Source of the DNA: UBA7185 sp964606855
GTDB taxonomy: Bacteria > Bacillota > Peptococcia > Peptococcales > Peptococcaceae
Direction of reading: 5' to 3'
DNA: 63,168 nucleotides
NCBI GenBank assembly: GCA_964606855.1
Contig: CAZSHM010000005.1
Location: forward strand, 1-63,168
The stretch's first letter is position 1; every line of letters starts with the position of its first letter. The position numbers and the translations under genes are program-made. Below the pieces are notes generated by a model. It made no database searches, was not told where the DNA came from, and worked only from the letters and a program-made list of their open reading frames with translations. Of this stretch, positions 15,608-23,395 are shown piece by piece.

Positions 15608-16279
15608 ATGTTTGAACAGCTGAAGGAAGATATTCAGGTCGTGTTTGACCGCGATCCCGCCGCCAAGTCCAAGATCGAAGTCCTGTTAAACTATCCGGGC
15701 ATGCACGCCATCTGGTTTCAGCGCGCTGTCACACACAAACTTTACGAGCGGGGACACTATGCCCTGGCCCGCTTCCTCTCTCAACTGGCGCGCTTTTTCA
15801 CGCAGGTGGAGATCCATCCGGGCGCGAAACTGGGGCACCGGCTCTTCATCGACCACGGCGCGGGTGTTGTCATCGGAGAGACCACCGAGATCGGCGACGA
15901 TGTCACGCTTTACCAGGGGGTGACGCTGGGCGGCACCGGGAAGGAGAGCGGCAAGCGGCATCCGACCATCGGCAACGACGTGGTGGTGGGGGCGGGCGCG
16001 AAAGTGCTCGGCTCTCTGAGCGTGGGCAACAATGTCAAGATCGGCGCGGGCTCCGTGGTGCTGAAGTCCGTCCCCGACAACTGCACCGTGGTGGGGATTC
16101 CCGGGAGAGTGGTGGTCAAGGACGGCCAGCGCATCCAGCAGGACGCCGTGCTGCACGCGCACCATCAGGCCGATCTGGACCATGAAAATCTGCCCGATCC
16201 GGTGGAGGATGAGCTGTCTCTGCTGCAGCGCAAGGTCGCGCTGCTGGAGCAGAAGGTGGACAAACTGGTTCAGCACTGA
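15608..16279 (+). CDS. cysE: serine O-acetyltransferase
   Basis: Acetylates L-serine with acetyl-CoA to O-acetylserine, the acceptor used by CysK. The 223-residue protein is the short form found in Bacillota. It has an N-terminal helical region and a left-handed beta helix of hexapeptide repeats from about 60 (DHGAGVVIGETTEIG, GVTLGGTG, KIGAGSVVLK). The C-terminal 35 residues form a charged helix (LLQRKVALLEQKVDKL) that may be a coiled coil. The ATG at 15608 follows GAGGAGG; a TTG 6 nt upstream is less likely. A T-box leader precedes it and cysS follows, so cysteine supply and cysteine charging share control. Confidence 0.95.
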   Translation: MFEQLKEDIQVVFDRDPAAKSKIEVLLNYPGMHAIWFQRAVTHKLYERGHYALARFLSQLARFFTQVEIHPGAKLGHRLFIDHGAGVVIGETTEIGDDVTLYQGVTLGGTGKESGKRHPTIGNDVVVGAGAKVLGSLSVGNNVKIGAGSVVLKSVPDNCTVVGIPGRVVVKDGQRIQQDAVLHAHHQADLDHENLPDPVEDELSLLQRKVALLEQKVDKLVQH

Positions 16280-16375
16280 GCGCAGAGGAAAGCATGCCGT
16301 CGTGCGGGGGTGCGCACGGCGCAGAGGGGAATGCCGCCCGAGATGGGCGGCGGGGAATACAGGAGGACGAGACAA

Positions 16376-17797
16376 ATGACGGACCGACCGATTATGGTGC
16401 ACAATACGCTGGGCAACCGCAAGATGGAGTTCCGGACACTGGAGCCGGGCAAGGTTAAAATGTACGTCTGCGGGCCGACCACCTACAATTACATTCATCT
16501 GGGCAACGCCCGGCCGATCGTCGTCTTCGACACGATCCGCCGCTATCTGATCTACCGTGGCTACCAGGTGACCTATATCCAGAATTTTACCGACGTGGAT
16601 GACAAGATCATCCGCCGCGCGCAGGAGACGGGGGAGGATCCGCTGCGCCTGTCGGCCCGCTATATCGACGAATTCTTCGCGGATATCCGGGCGCTGAACG
16701 TGCTGCCCGCCACCGCCTACCCCAAGGTGAGCGAGCACATTCCGCAGATCATCGCCTTCGTGCAGCGGATTCTGGACGCCGGCTACGCCTATGTTCTGGA
16801 CGGCGATGTCTATTTTGCCGTGCGCCGCTACGCCCCATACGGGCGTCTTTCCGGCCGCCGGCTGGACGATATGCAGGCGGGCGCGCGGGTGGATGTGGAT
16901 ACGCGCAAAGAGGATCCCATGGATTTCGCCCTCTGGAAGAGCGCCAAGCCCGGCGAGCCCTCCTGGGACAGCCCGTGGGGCAAAGGGCGTCCCGGATGGC
17001 ATATCGAATGCTCCGCCATGAGCTGTCAGTACCTGGGGGAGCAATTCGACATCCACGGCGGCGGACAGGATCTGATCTTCCCGCACCACGAGAATGAGCT
17101 GGCGCAGACGGAATGTGTCACAGGGAAGCCCATGGCAAACTACTGGCTGCACAACGGGTTCATCACCGTCAACTCCGAGAAGATGTCCAAATCCTTGGGA
17201 AATTTCTTTCTGCTGCGGGATGTGTTGGCCAAATTCGACGCTGCCACCGTGCGCTTCTATCTGTTGTCGGTGCAGTACCGCAGCCCGCTGGATTTCGACG
17301 ATGAAAAACTGGCGGTGGCGCAGCGCGGGCTGGAGCGGCTGAAAAACTGCTATCTCGCGGTGCAGCATGCGCTCGAGTCCGCCGTCGACACCGGCGGGGC
17401 GGAGGCAGATGCGCTGCGTGCGCGGGTCGCGGCGCAGGAGGAAGCATTTCGGGAGGCCATGGACGATGACTTTAACACCGCACTGGCCGGCGCCGCGCTC
17501 TTCGACCTGGCGCGGGAGATCAACACCTATCTCCAGGGGAACGCGCCGGATCGCGGGGCACTGCTGGAGGCAGAGGCCACGTTCGGCCGCTTGCTGGACG
17601 TGATGGGCGTTGATTTTTCCGCGAGCGCGCGGGAGGACGGGCTGACCGAGGCGCTGATGCAGCTTTTGATCGATCTGCGCGCGCAGGCGCGCGGCGAGAA
17701 AAACTATGCGCTCGCCGACCGGATCCGCAATCAGCTGGGCGAGATCGGAATTGTCCTGGAGGACGGAAAACAGGGCACCACCTGGAAGCGAAAATAA
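16376..17797 (+). CDS. cysS: cysteinyl-tRNA synthetase
   Basis: Charges tRNA-Cys. The 473-residue class I enzyme shows the zinc ligand and HIGH-type region (MYVCGPTTYNYIHLGNARP, about 23-41), the second zinc site (HIECSAMSCQYLG ... FPHHENELAQ) and the KMSKS loop (EKMSKSLGN). A helical DALR-type anticodon domain follows. The ATG at 16376 follows AGGAGGA. It is downstream of cysE by 96 nt and probably co-transcribed from the T-box promoter. In many Bacillota the next genes would be mrnC and rlmB; here a terminator and a reverse-strand gene follow. Confidence 0.97.
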   Translation: MTDRPIMVHNTLGNRKMEFRTLEPGKVKMYVCGPTTYNYIHLGNARPIVVFDTIRRYLIYRGYQVTYIQNFTDVDDKIIRRAQETGEDPLRLSARYIDEFFADIRALNVLPATAYPKVSEHIPQIIAFVQRILDAGYAYVLDGDVYFAVRRYAPYGRLSGRRLDDMQAGARVDVDTRKEDPMDFALWKSAKPGEPSWDSPWGKGRPGWHIECSAMSCQYLGEQFDIHGGGQDLIFPHHENELAQTECVTGKPMANYWLHNGFITVNSEKMSKSLGNFFLLRDVLAKFDAATVRFYLLSVQYRSPLDFDDEKLAVAQRGLERLKNCYLAVQHALESAVDTGGAEADALRARVAAQEEAFREAMDDDFNTALAGAALFDLAREINTYLQGNAPDRGALLEAEATFGRLLDVMGVDFSASAREDGLTEALMQLLIDLRAQARGEKNYALADRIRNQLGEIGIVLEDGKQGTTWKRK

Positions 17798-17857
17798 CGT
17801 TCCGGCGCACCATCCGGCCCGTGCGGGGCGCAAAGAGGAGATCGAACGCATACGGCG

Positions 17858-17900
17858 AAGCGCCCGCCTTCCGTGAATCTACGGAGGACGGGCGCTTTTA
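17858..17900. terminator. cysE-cysS terminator
   Basis: AAGCGCCCG-CCTTCCGT pairs with ACGGAGGACGGGCGCTT around a 6-nt loop, then TTTTA. The complementary A residues on the left allow use from the reverse strand too. Confidence 0.88.
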
Positions 17901-17953
17901 CGTGCGCGGGTTGTGCTTTCCTGACGGGGGAGACACGCGCGGAAGGGCCCCGC

Positions 17954-19246
17954 TCATGTCCCGGCAGCCGTGCTTTTATCCACCTGGATCATGTTCTGCC
18001 AGCGGTGCTCCACGAAAGCATCGTCATAGGTGGCATCGATAAACTCTTCCAGAACATTGCCGGGAGACTCATTCGCCTGCCGCTCGTCATAGCGCAGCAG
18101 CACCTCCACGGTCAGAAGGGCGTCGCACAGGAGCAGCAGAAGCAACACCCAGGTGCAGATCTTGGCGGCCAGCGGCGGAAATTTTTCGATGAACCGGGCC
18201 AGATAGGGGTAGGCGAGCTTGACCCACAAGAGCCCCAGGAGGGCCCAGAAGCACATGAACAGCAGGTTGGTGCGGCCGCCGATGTTCAGCGGGTAGGCAC
18301 TGTAATCCCAGAATACTTTGCCGAAGAGAACTTCGGAGAACACACTGCAGATATACTCAAACGCGCCGCCGAGGAGACCGCCGGCCAGCAGAATCCAGAA
18401 GGGGTTTTTGTCTTTGAGACGCATCAGACAGATCGTCAGCACGACCGATCCGAGTCCCCAGATAATGCTGAGCGGCCCGAAGACGAAACTGCTGCGGCTC
18501 ATCCACTCGCCGTCCACAAGTCCGCACCAGAGGGTTTCGGCAAAGTCTCCCAGGAGGGCGGAGATGAAGAACACCCAGATCAGTTTATCCAGGCTCAGTC
18601 CGCGCGCGAACACGATTCCGCCGCGCATGTTCTCGTCCCGGATCCCGGGATAGGCACGCTCCAGACGGCGCCAGACGAAATTGGAGATCATGGCGGACAG
18701 CTCGTCGGTCTTTCCCCGCTCCATCTGCTCCTCAAAGCGGACCTGTCCCTTTCGCATGGCGAAAACTTCGGCGATAAAATCCGACACAATCAGCACCCAA
18801 GCCGCGATATGGATCACGGTGCACACGATGGCGGGGAGCCAATCTACCAGCATGATCAGGGCGGGCTGGAGCAGCAGGTAGACGATGAGGATGACGCCGG
18901 CGGCCAGTGCGTTAAAGAGGAAATTCCGCGCGGTCCCGCTGGGTGCCGCCTCCAGCCATTTGGCGTTTCTGGTGAGCCAGCCGCCCAGAAGGCCCAGCAC
19001 AGTTCGGACAATTACGAGATCCGCCAGGGTGACCAGGTACATCCACACGTAGTTGCGGCCCATGGTGGGGAGAATCACGGCGATGCTGCTGAAGACCAGG
19101 CCGATCTCGAAATCGATGGGCAGGGAGAGCAAGCCGCGGTTGATGAATTTCCGCTTCTTGATGGCAAAGTACACGACTTCCACTACCCAGGCGAGAAATC
19201 CGTAGATCAATAGAAACAATGTCTGCTGCTCGATGTCAAAATGCAC
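17954..19246 (-). CDS. CmpB-like (putative ABC-transporter type IV) membrane protein
   Basis: A 430-residue integral membrane protein with about nine hydrophobic segments. The C-terminal half matches the PF06541 'ABC_trans_CmpB' pattern (SFVFGPLSIIWGLGSV, GGAFEYICSVFSEVLFG, NIGGRTNLLFMCFWALLGL). The N-terminal half begins with a similar unit (LIYGFLAWVVEVVYFAIKKRKFINRG), so it looks like a duplicated domain. Despite the family name no ABC ATPase is adjacent and transport has not been shown. The start chosen is the GTG at 19246 after GCGAGGCGG; this is not certain. It has its own promoter. Confidence 0.82.
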   Translation of the reverse strand: MHFDIEQQTLFLLIYGFLAWVVEVVYFAIKKRKFINRGLLSLPIDFEIGLVFSSIAVILPTMGRNYVWMYLVTLADLVIVRTVLGLLGGWLTRNAKWLEAAPSGTARNFLFNALAAGVILIVYLLLQPALIMLVDWLPAIVCTVIHIAAWVLIVSDFIAEVFAMRKGQVRFEEQMERGKTDELSAMISNFVWRRLERAYPGIRDENMRGGIVFARGLSLDKLIWVFFISALLGDFAETLWCGLVDGEWMSRSSFVFGPLSIIWGLGSVVLTICLMRLKDKNPFWILLAGGLLGGAFEYICSVFSEVLFGKVFWDYSAYPLNIGGRTNLLFMCFWALLGLLWVKLAYPYLARFIEKFPPLAAKICTWVLLLLLLCDALLTVEVLLRYDERQANESPGNVLEEFIDATYDDAFVEHRWQNMIQVDKSTAAGT

Positions 19247-19384
19247 AGTTGTCCGCCTCGCTTTCTGTTTCTCCGGGATATTCCCGCCCGAATTTTTGGA
19301 GAGCCTGTCTCCTGCCTGCAGTCCATCCGAAAATAGATGCTTTTTTGCAAAGAATCGCCCCGGGAGGGTCGATCCGTGGAAGAT

Positions 19385-19413
19385 AGTATAACATAGAAAC
19401 CTACACACAGCAA
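19385..19413 (-). promoter_or_regulatory. promoter of the CmpB-like gene
   Basis: Reverse strand TTGCTG (complement of 19408-19413), a 17-bp spacer and TATACT (complement of 19385-19390). The perfect 10-bp palindrome CAACCGGTTG (19411-19420) overlaps the -35 edge and could be a regulator site. Apart from this, 19247-19620 shows nothing else I can support. Confidence 0.65.
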
Positions 19414-19620
19414 CCGGTTGCCGCAGAATTCTCCGATTCCCTCTCCCATGCGTCTCCTTTCAAAGTAGAGTAGACGCAGAAAAGTAGACAAAAGAAACGC
19501 CAGAAACGCAGCTGTGCTTTTAAAAGCGGCGCATTTCGTTTGCGGAAGGCGGGGAATGCCTGCCGCACCCGGGAGGGTTGCTCCGGGAGGTTCCCCAAAG
19601 GAAGGGGGCAAGGAATGGGG

Positions 19621-19660
19621 CGAAAAAGAACGGCACCGCCGTGGGGCGAAGCCGTTCTCT
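19621..19660 (-). terminator. sigH terminator
   Basis: AGAACGGC (19627-19634) pairs with GCCGTTCT (19651-19658); on the reverse strand the stem runs into TTCTTTTT. It lies about 50 nt after the sigH stop. Confidence 0.75.
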
Positions 19661-19708
19661 CTGTCTGTTGTTCGCGCGGCGCCTTCGTGTGCGGATCCGG
19701 TGACGCCG

Positions 19709-20359
19709 CTAACTCTCAATGCAAAAGTTCAGAGCCTTGGATTTGTTGACTTTTTTGCGAATGCGTTGTACTGCGTTGTCTACCGACTTATTCTCCAGCT
19801 GCAGTGCCAGGGTAATCTCGTTGTAGGACATCCCCATCATCCGCATCAACAGCACATTCAGCTCCATTTTGGAGAGCAGCGACGTGACCTTCTGCATGAT
19901 TTCCGCATAGGTCTCCTGCTCGATGATGGTGTTTTCCGGCGAGACAATCTCCCCGCTGGCGTCGCGCTCGATCAGATAGGCCGCCTTGCCCTCGATCTGC
20001 TCGTCATTCTCGTTGTAGTTGGACATGGACACCGCATCGTTGAGCACCATATGCTTCTTGCGGTTGGAGCGTTTCACGCAGGAATCCAGTTCCCGTTTTA
20101 CGCACAGGTAGGCGAAATTTTTAAACTGCTTTCCGCTTTCCGGCCGGTAGCACTTGACACTCTGCACGAAACCGATCATTGCCTCCTGCATCAGGTCGTC
20201 CCGTTCTCCATCCTTTAGATAGTACTTGTCGCAGATATAGCTCATCAGACCCTGATAGCGCTTCAGCAGATATTCCATTGCCAGCTCGTCGCCTTGTTGT
20301 GCCGCTTTGATGATTTCTTCCTCCGGCAGCTCTGCAAATCGATCTGCGAATTTTGACAC
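19709..20359 (-). CDS. sigH: RNA polymerase sigma-H-type factor
   Basis: A 216-residue sigma-70 family factor of the SigH/Spo0H group, which in Bacillus directs early stationary-phase, competence and sporulation genes. Region 2 is clear (DDLMQEAMIGFVQSVKCYR, KNFAYLCVKRELDSCVKRSNR) and region 4 holds the helix-turn-helix (LMRMMGMSYNEITLALQLENKSVDNAVQRIRKKV). The start is a GTG at 20359, 8 nt after AGGAGG. It lies 22 nt downstream of cysK on the same strand, so it is probably read from the cysK transcript, an unusual partner for this factor. Confidence 0.92.
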   Translation of the reverse strand: MSKFADRFAELPEEEIIKAAQQGDELAMEYLLKRYQGLMSYICDKYYLKDGERDDLMQEAMIGFVQSVKCYRPESGKQFKNFAYLCVKRELDSCVKRSNRKKHMVLNDAVSMSNYNENDEQIEGKAAYLIERDASGEIVSPENTIIEQETYAEIMQKVTSLLSKMELNVLLMRMMGMSYNEITLALQLENKSVDNAVQRIRKKVNKSKALNFCIES

Positions 20360-20381
20360 AATCGATTCCTCCTAGTTTTCT

Positions 20382-21311
20382 TCACGCATGTTCCGCAAAT
20401 AATTCCGTGGACAGGTAGCGTTCCCCCGTATCCGGAAGGATCACCACGATGCGCTTTCCGGCGTTCTCCGGCCGCTTGGCAACCGTCTCCGCCGCCACAA
20501 CCGCCGCGCCCGATGAGATCCCGACCAAGATTCCTTGGCCGCGGGCGAGTTCCCGCGCTTTGACCATGGCATCGTCGCCGTCCACCATCAGGACTTCATC
20601 GACCAGGCTGAGATCCAGCACTTTGGGGATAAAACCCGCGCCGATCCCTTGGATCTTGTGCGGCCCTGCCGGATGACCGTTGATCACGGCCGACTGCAGC
20701 GGCTCCACGCCGATCATCTGTACCTCCGGCTTGTATTTTTTCAGGCCGCGCGCGACGCCGGTGATGGTGCCGCCGGTGCCGATGGCAGAGACGACAATAT
20801 CCACCGTGCCGTCCGTGTCGCTGTAAATTTCCTCAGCCGTGGTTTGCTCGTGCGCCTCGGGATTGGCGGGGTTGTCAAACTGTCCGCAGATGATGCTGCC
20901 GGGAATCTCCCGGTGCAGTTCCTCCGCCTTGGCGATGGCTCCCGGCATACCCGCAGAAGCTGGGGTCAACACGATCTCTGCGCCGTAGGCCCGGAGCAGG
21001 CTGCGCCTCTCCAGACTCATGCTCTCCGGCATGGCGAGGATCATATGATAGCCCTTGACCGCCGCCATCAGCGCCAGGCCGACGCCGGTGTTGCCGCTGG
21101 TGGGCTCGATCACAGTCCCGCCGGGGGATAGCTCTCCGCGCGCCTCCGCGGCTTCCAGCATCCGCGCGCTCACACGATCCTTGACGCTCCCGCCCGGGTT
21201 AAAAAACTCGATTTTTGCTAAAATTTCTGCTCCGATAGCGGGGTCCTCGGGATGCAGCCGCACCAGCGGCGTGTGCCCGATCAGCTGACCGATATGATCG
21301 TAAATCTTCAT
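20382..21311 (-). CDS. cysK: cysteine synthase (O-acetylserine sulfhydrylase)
   Basis: Uses O-acetylserine from CysE and sulfide to make cysteine. The 309-residue PLP enzyme has the Schiff-base lysine in FNPGGSVKDR, the substrate loop EPTSGNTG, the phosphate-binding GTGGTITG and the C-terminal GISSGAAV. Of three in-frame ATGs, the one at 21311 is 9 nt after GAAAGG. It sits 22 nt upstream of sigH. The region before it contains no T-box motif, so unlike cysE-cysS it does not seem to answer to tRNA-Cys. Confidence 0.95.
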   Translation of the reverse strand: MKIYDHIGQLIGHTPLVRLHPEDPAIGAEILAKIEFFNPGGSVKDRVSARMLEAAEARGELSPGGTVIEPTSGNTGVGLALMAAVKGYHMILAMPESMSLERRSLLRAYGAEIVLTPASAGMPGAIAKAEELHREIPGSIICGQFDNPANPEAHEQTTAEEIYSDTDGTVDIVVSAIGTGGTITGVARGLKKYKPEVQMIGVEPLQSAVINGHPAGPHKIQGIGAGFIPKVLDLSLVDEVLMVDGDDAMVKARELARGQGILVGISSGAAVVAAETVAKRPENAGKRIVVILPDTGERYLSTELFAEHA

Positions 21312-21735
21312 CCCTATCATCCTTTCTACACAGACTCTAGGCAAAAGGTTTTTCTGTCATCCGCTTTCTCTTCGCTGCATGCATTCAGTGTAAACGATTC
21401 TTCCCTAAAATTCAAGCGTTGCCGATAAAATTTTACTATTTCCCAAGAAAAAGTAGACAATTCTGGAAACAGAGCGTACACTTCTTGACAATTTCCACAA
21501 ATGTGCTTGTAGGATTGGTTCGAGTTCCATAGATCCTCCAAGAGGGTATCTATGCGGGAGAGACCGCGGCGGCATGCGGCGCCTTTTGGATCGAAGGAGC
21601 GGGAGAGCAACGTCATGAACTTTACCGCGCGGCGAGGTACTCCGGAAGAGAGAGAAGCTCTCGCTCCTCCGCGAGATCGGTCTGATGGAAGGGGGGAATA
21701 GAAAGGGGAATGGGCGTGATTGCGGACCCTTGACG
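21312..21735. other. intergenic region upstream of cysK; no confident gene
   Basis: About 420 bp. On the reverse strand a 41-codon frame from ATG 21530 to 21405 follows TTGGAGGATCT, but its product has no recognisable feature and overlaps AT-rich promoter-like sequence (TTGTCT with TAAAAT near 21440) that more likely drives cysK. I see no T-box, repeat or tRNA here. Confidence 0.4.
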
Positions 21736-21763
21736 CAAAAAAGCTGCCGCGCTCTGCGGCAGC
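21736..21763 (-). terminator. terminator of the coiled-coil gene
   Basis: GCTGCCGC (21743-21750) pairs with GCGGCAGC (21756-21763) around GCTCT; on the reverse strand TTTTTTGCG follows. Confidence 0.85.
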
Positions 21764-21883
21764 CTCGCTGGATTCTTTTACACAGAGGCCTATGTCTGAG
21801 CTTCTTGTGCATCGTTCGGAGGGGGAAAACAGATTTGCCGGCGGCTATGTAGCGAATGGTCGAGCGTCTGTGCAAAATCGATC

Positions 21884-22255
21884 CTACTGCGCCATCGCGC
21901 GCAACTTGTGGATGTCCGCCATGTTGACGTCGATCCGTTTCTCCAATCGCAGAAACCCATCCTCCATCTCCCTGCGCAAACGGTTGATTTCTGCCTGCAG
22001 ATTGTGCTGCACCGTGTTGATCGTTTCCAAGAGGACACATTGCTGTTGGGCTTGCAGATCCTGCCGCCCGCCGGTCTTGTCCAGGTTGGTTTCCACCTGA
22101 TCCAGTCGCTGCTCCACCGCGTCGAGCCGGACCTCCACTTGATCCAGACGCTGTTCGATCTTTTCCAGTTTGGAGTCTACTTGATCCAGCCGGCGGTCAA
22201 TCTTGTCCAGCCGGTCCATGAGCATAGAAAAGGCTTGTTTTGTCTCCAGATCCAT
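21884..22255 (-). CDS. small coiled-coil protein of unknown function
   Basis: A 123-residue, highly charged protein, almost wholly heptad-patterned. Residues 12-60 hold repeated units of the type RLDxVExxLDxVEQ (RLDKIDRRLDQVDSKLEKIEQ and its repeats), then a glutamine-rich segment and a second helical segment ending near EKRIDVNMADIHKL. No signal peptide, membrane segment or cysteine pattern points to a partner. Similar short coiled-coil proteins are common and unassigned in Bacillota. The ATG at 22255 lies 8-11 nt after GGAAGGGATGTG. It has its own terminator and is read from the reverse strand downstream of the DeoR gene. Confidence 0.7.
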   Translation of the reverse strand: MDLETKQAFSMLMDRLDKIDRRLDQVDSKLEKIEQRLDQVEVRLDAVEQRLDQVETNLDKTGGRQDLQAQQQCVLLETINTVQHNLQAEINRLRREMEDGFLRLEKRIDVNMADIHKLRAMAQ

Positions 22256-22362
22256 CCTTCTCACATCCCTTCCGCACAAGTATACCAGATTAGCATGGAT
22301 CCTGCAATCCTCGATCCGGCTGAATGGAAAAACAAGGAGGAGAAGATTCCCTGCGGTCCGCT

Positions 22363-23154
22363 CTAGGTCTCTTCGCCTGCCAGAAGCAGGGCCACCTGGC
22401 GTTCCTCGAGATAAGAGAGATAGTCTGTGGTAGGCGCTTCGTCCGTGATCAGATAATCCATGCTGGCGATCTCGCCGTAGGTCATCAGCGCCGCGTGATC
22501 GAATTTTTCGTGGTCGGCGAGCAGATAGCGCAGCTTGCACTGCCGCAGCGCGACCTGTTTGAGCTCGCACTCCTCGAAAGTCGCGTTGGTCAGCTGCCGC
22601 TCCAGAGATAAGCCGGTGCACCCGAAGAACCCTTTGGAAAAATTGATCTGCCCCAGAGCCCGGCAGGTGCTCGCGCCCACCACCGACGCCGTTCGTCCCA
22701 GCACCACGCCCGGCAGCGCGATGGCGCGAATCTGCGGATAGCGCGTCAGTTCCATCAGCGCCGGCAAGCTGTAGGTCGCCACGGTCAGATTCTTTTTATC
22801 CGCCAGATAGGGCAGCATCTGCAGCGCCGTGGAGCCGGAGTCGAGAAAAACCGTGTCGCCGTGATGCACCAACTGCGCCGCGCAGCGGGCGATCCGCTGC
22901 TTTACGTCCAGGTATTCCCGGTTGCGCAGCTGAAAGTCCATCAGTTCCCGCGGCAGCGTGCCGCGCTCCTTCTGTTCTCCCAGAGCCACCACACCGCCGT
23001 AAACTTTTTTTACGCGTCCCTGCTGCACCAGCGTATCCACGTCGCGGCGGATGGTGTTCATCGATACCGCGAAGCGGTCGCACAGTTGCTGCAGAGATAC
23101 AGCGCCCTCCTGCCGGATGTAGTTCTCTACTTCCTCGATTCGCTTGACGCGCAT
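22363..23154 (-). CDS. DeoR/GlpR-family transcriptional regulator
   Basis: A 263-residue repressor with an N-terminal DeoR helix-turn-helix (VSLQQLCDRFAVSMNTIRRDVDTL) and a C-terminal DeoR sensor domain that binds sugar phosphates (DTVFLDSGSTALQMLPYL). It is divergent from a methylmalonate-semialdehyde dehydrogenase gene, the last step of myo-inositol breakdown in Bacillus, where the regulator IolR is of the same family. IolR-like function is thus likely but not proven. The spacer carries a sequence fitting the IolR half-site (see the operator entry). Start ATG at 23154 behind GGGGGCAGG. Confidence 0.87.
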   Translation of the reverse strand: MRVKRIEEVENYIRQEGAVSLQQLCDRFAVSMNTIRRDVDTLVQQGRVKKVYGGVVALGEQKERGTLPRELMDFQLRNREYLDVKQRIARCAAQLVHHGDTVFLDSGSTALQMLPYLADKKNLTVATYSLPALMELTRYPQIRAIALPGVVLGRTASVVGASTCRALGQINFSKGFFGCTGLSLERQLTNATFEECELKQVALRQCKLRYLLADHEKFDHAALMTYGEIASMDYLITDEAPTTDYLSYLEERQVALLLAGEET

Positions 23155-23211
23155 TGCGCCTGCCCCCTTTGCCGTGCCGGCAGAATCTCAAAAATTCATC
23201 AACACTTTATC

Positions 23212-23279
23212 ATTATAAAGAAACTACTGTGAAAAGTAAATCAAAAATGCTTGACAGATTCCCAGTATCATGCTATTAT
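23212..23279. promoter_or_regulatory. divergent promoters and IolR-like operator
   Basis: Forward: TTGACA (23251-23256), 17 bp, TATTAT (23274-23279), driving the dehydrogenase. Reverse: TTTACT (complement of 23235-23240), 17 bp, TATAAT (complement of 23212-23217), driving the DeoR gene. AAATCAAAAAT (23238-23248) lies between the two -35 boxes and fits the Bacillus IolR half-site as I recall it (WRAYCAADARD). A weaker copy lies at 23303-23313 just downstream of the forward start site. Confidence 0.65.
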
Positions 23280-23395
23280 TTTCACATAATGTAACAAAAA
23301 GTTTACCAAAACATTACTATATTGATTATTTTTATGGATTTGTGTGCCAAGCTTCTCCCTATATTCTTTTATCATTTTTAAGGAGGTACATTCTC

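Noticed and set aside
19207..19449. 80-codon reverse-strand frame with an AAAGGAG before ATG 19449
   Set aside because: It runs through the promoter of the CmpB-like gene and overlaps its start; the product is Arg/Ser/Cys-rich with no recognisable feature.
21405..21530. 41-codon reverse-strand frame with a good ribosome site upstream of cysK
   Set aside because: Too short to judge, no motif, and it overlaps promoter-like sequence. Noted in the region entry only.
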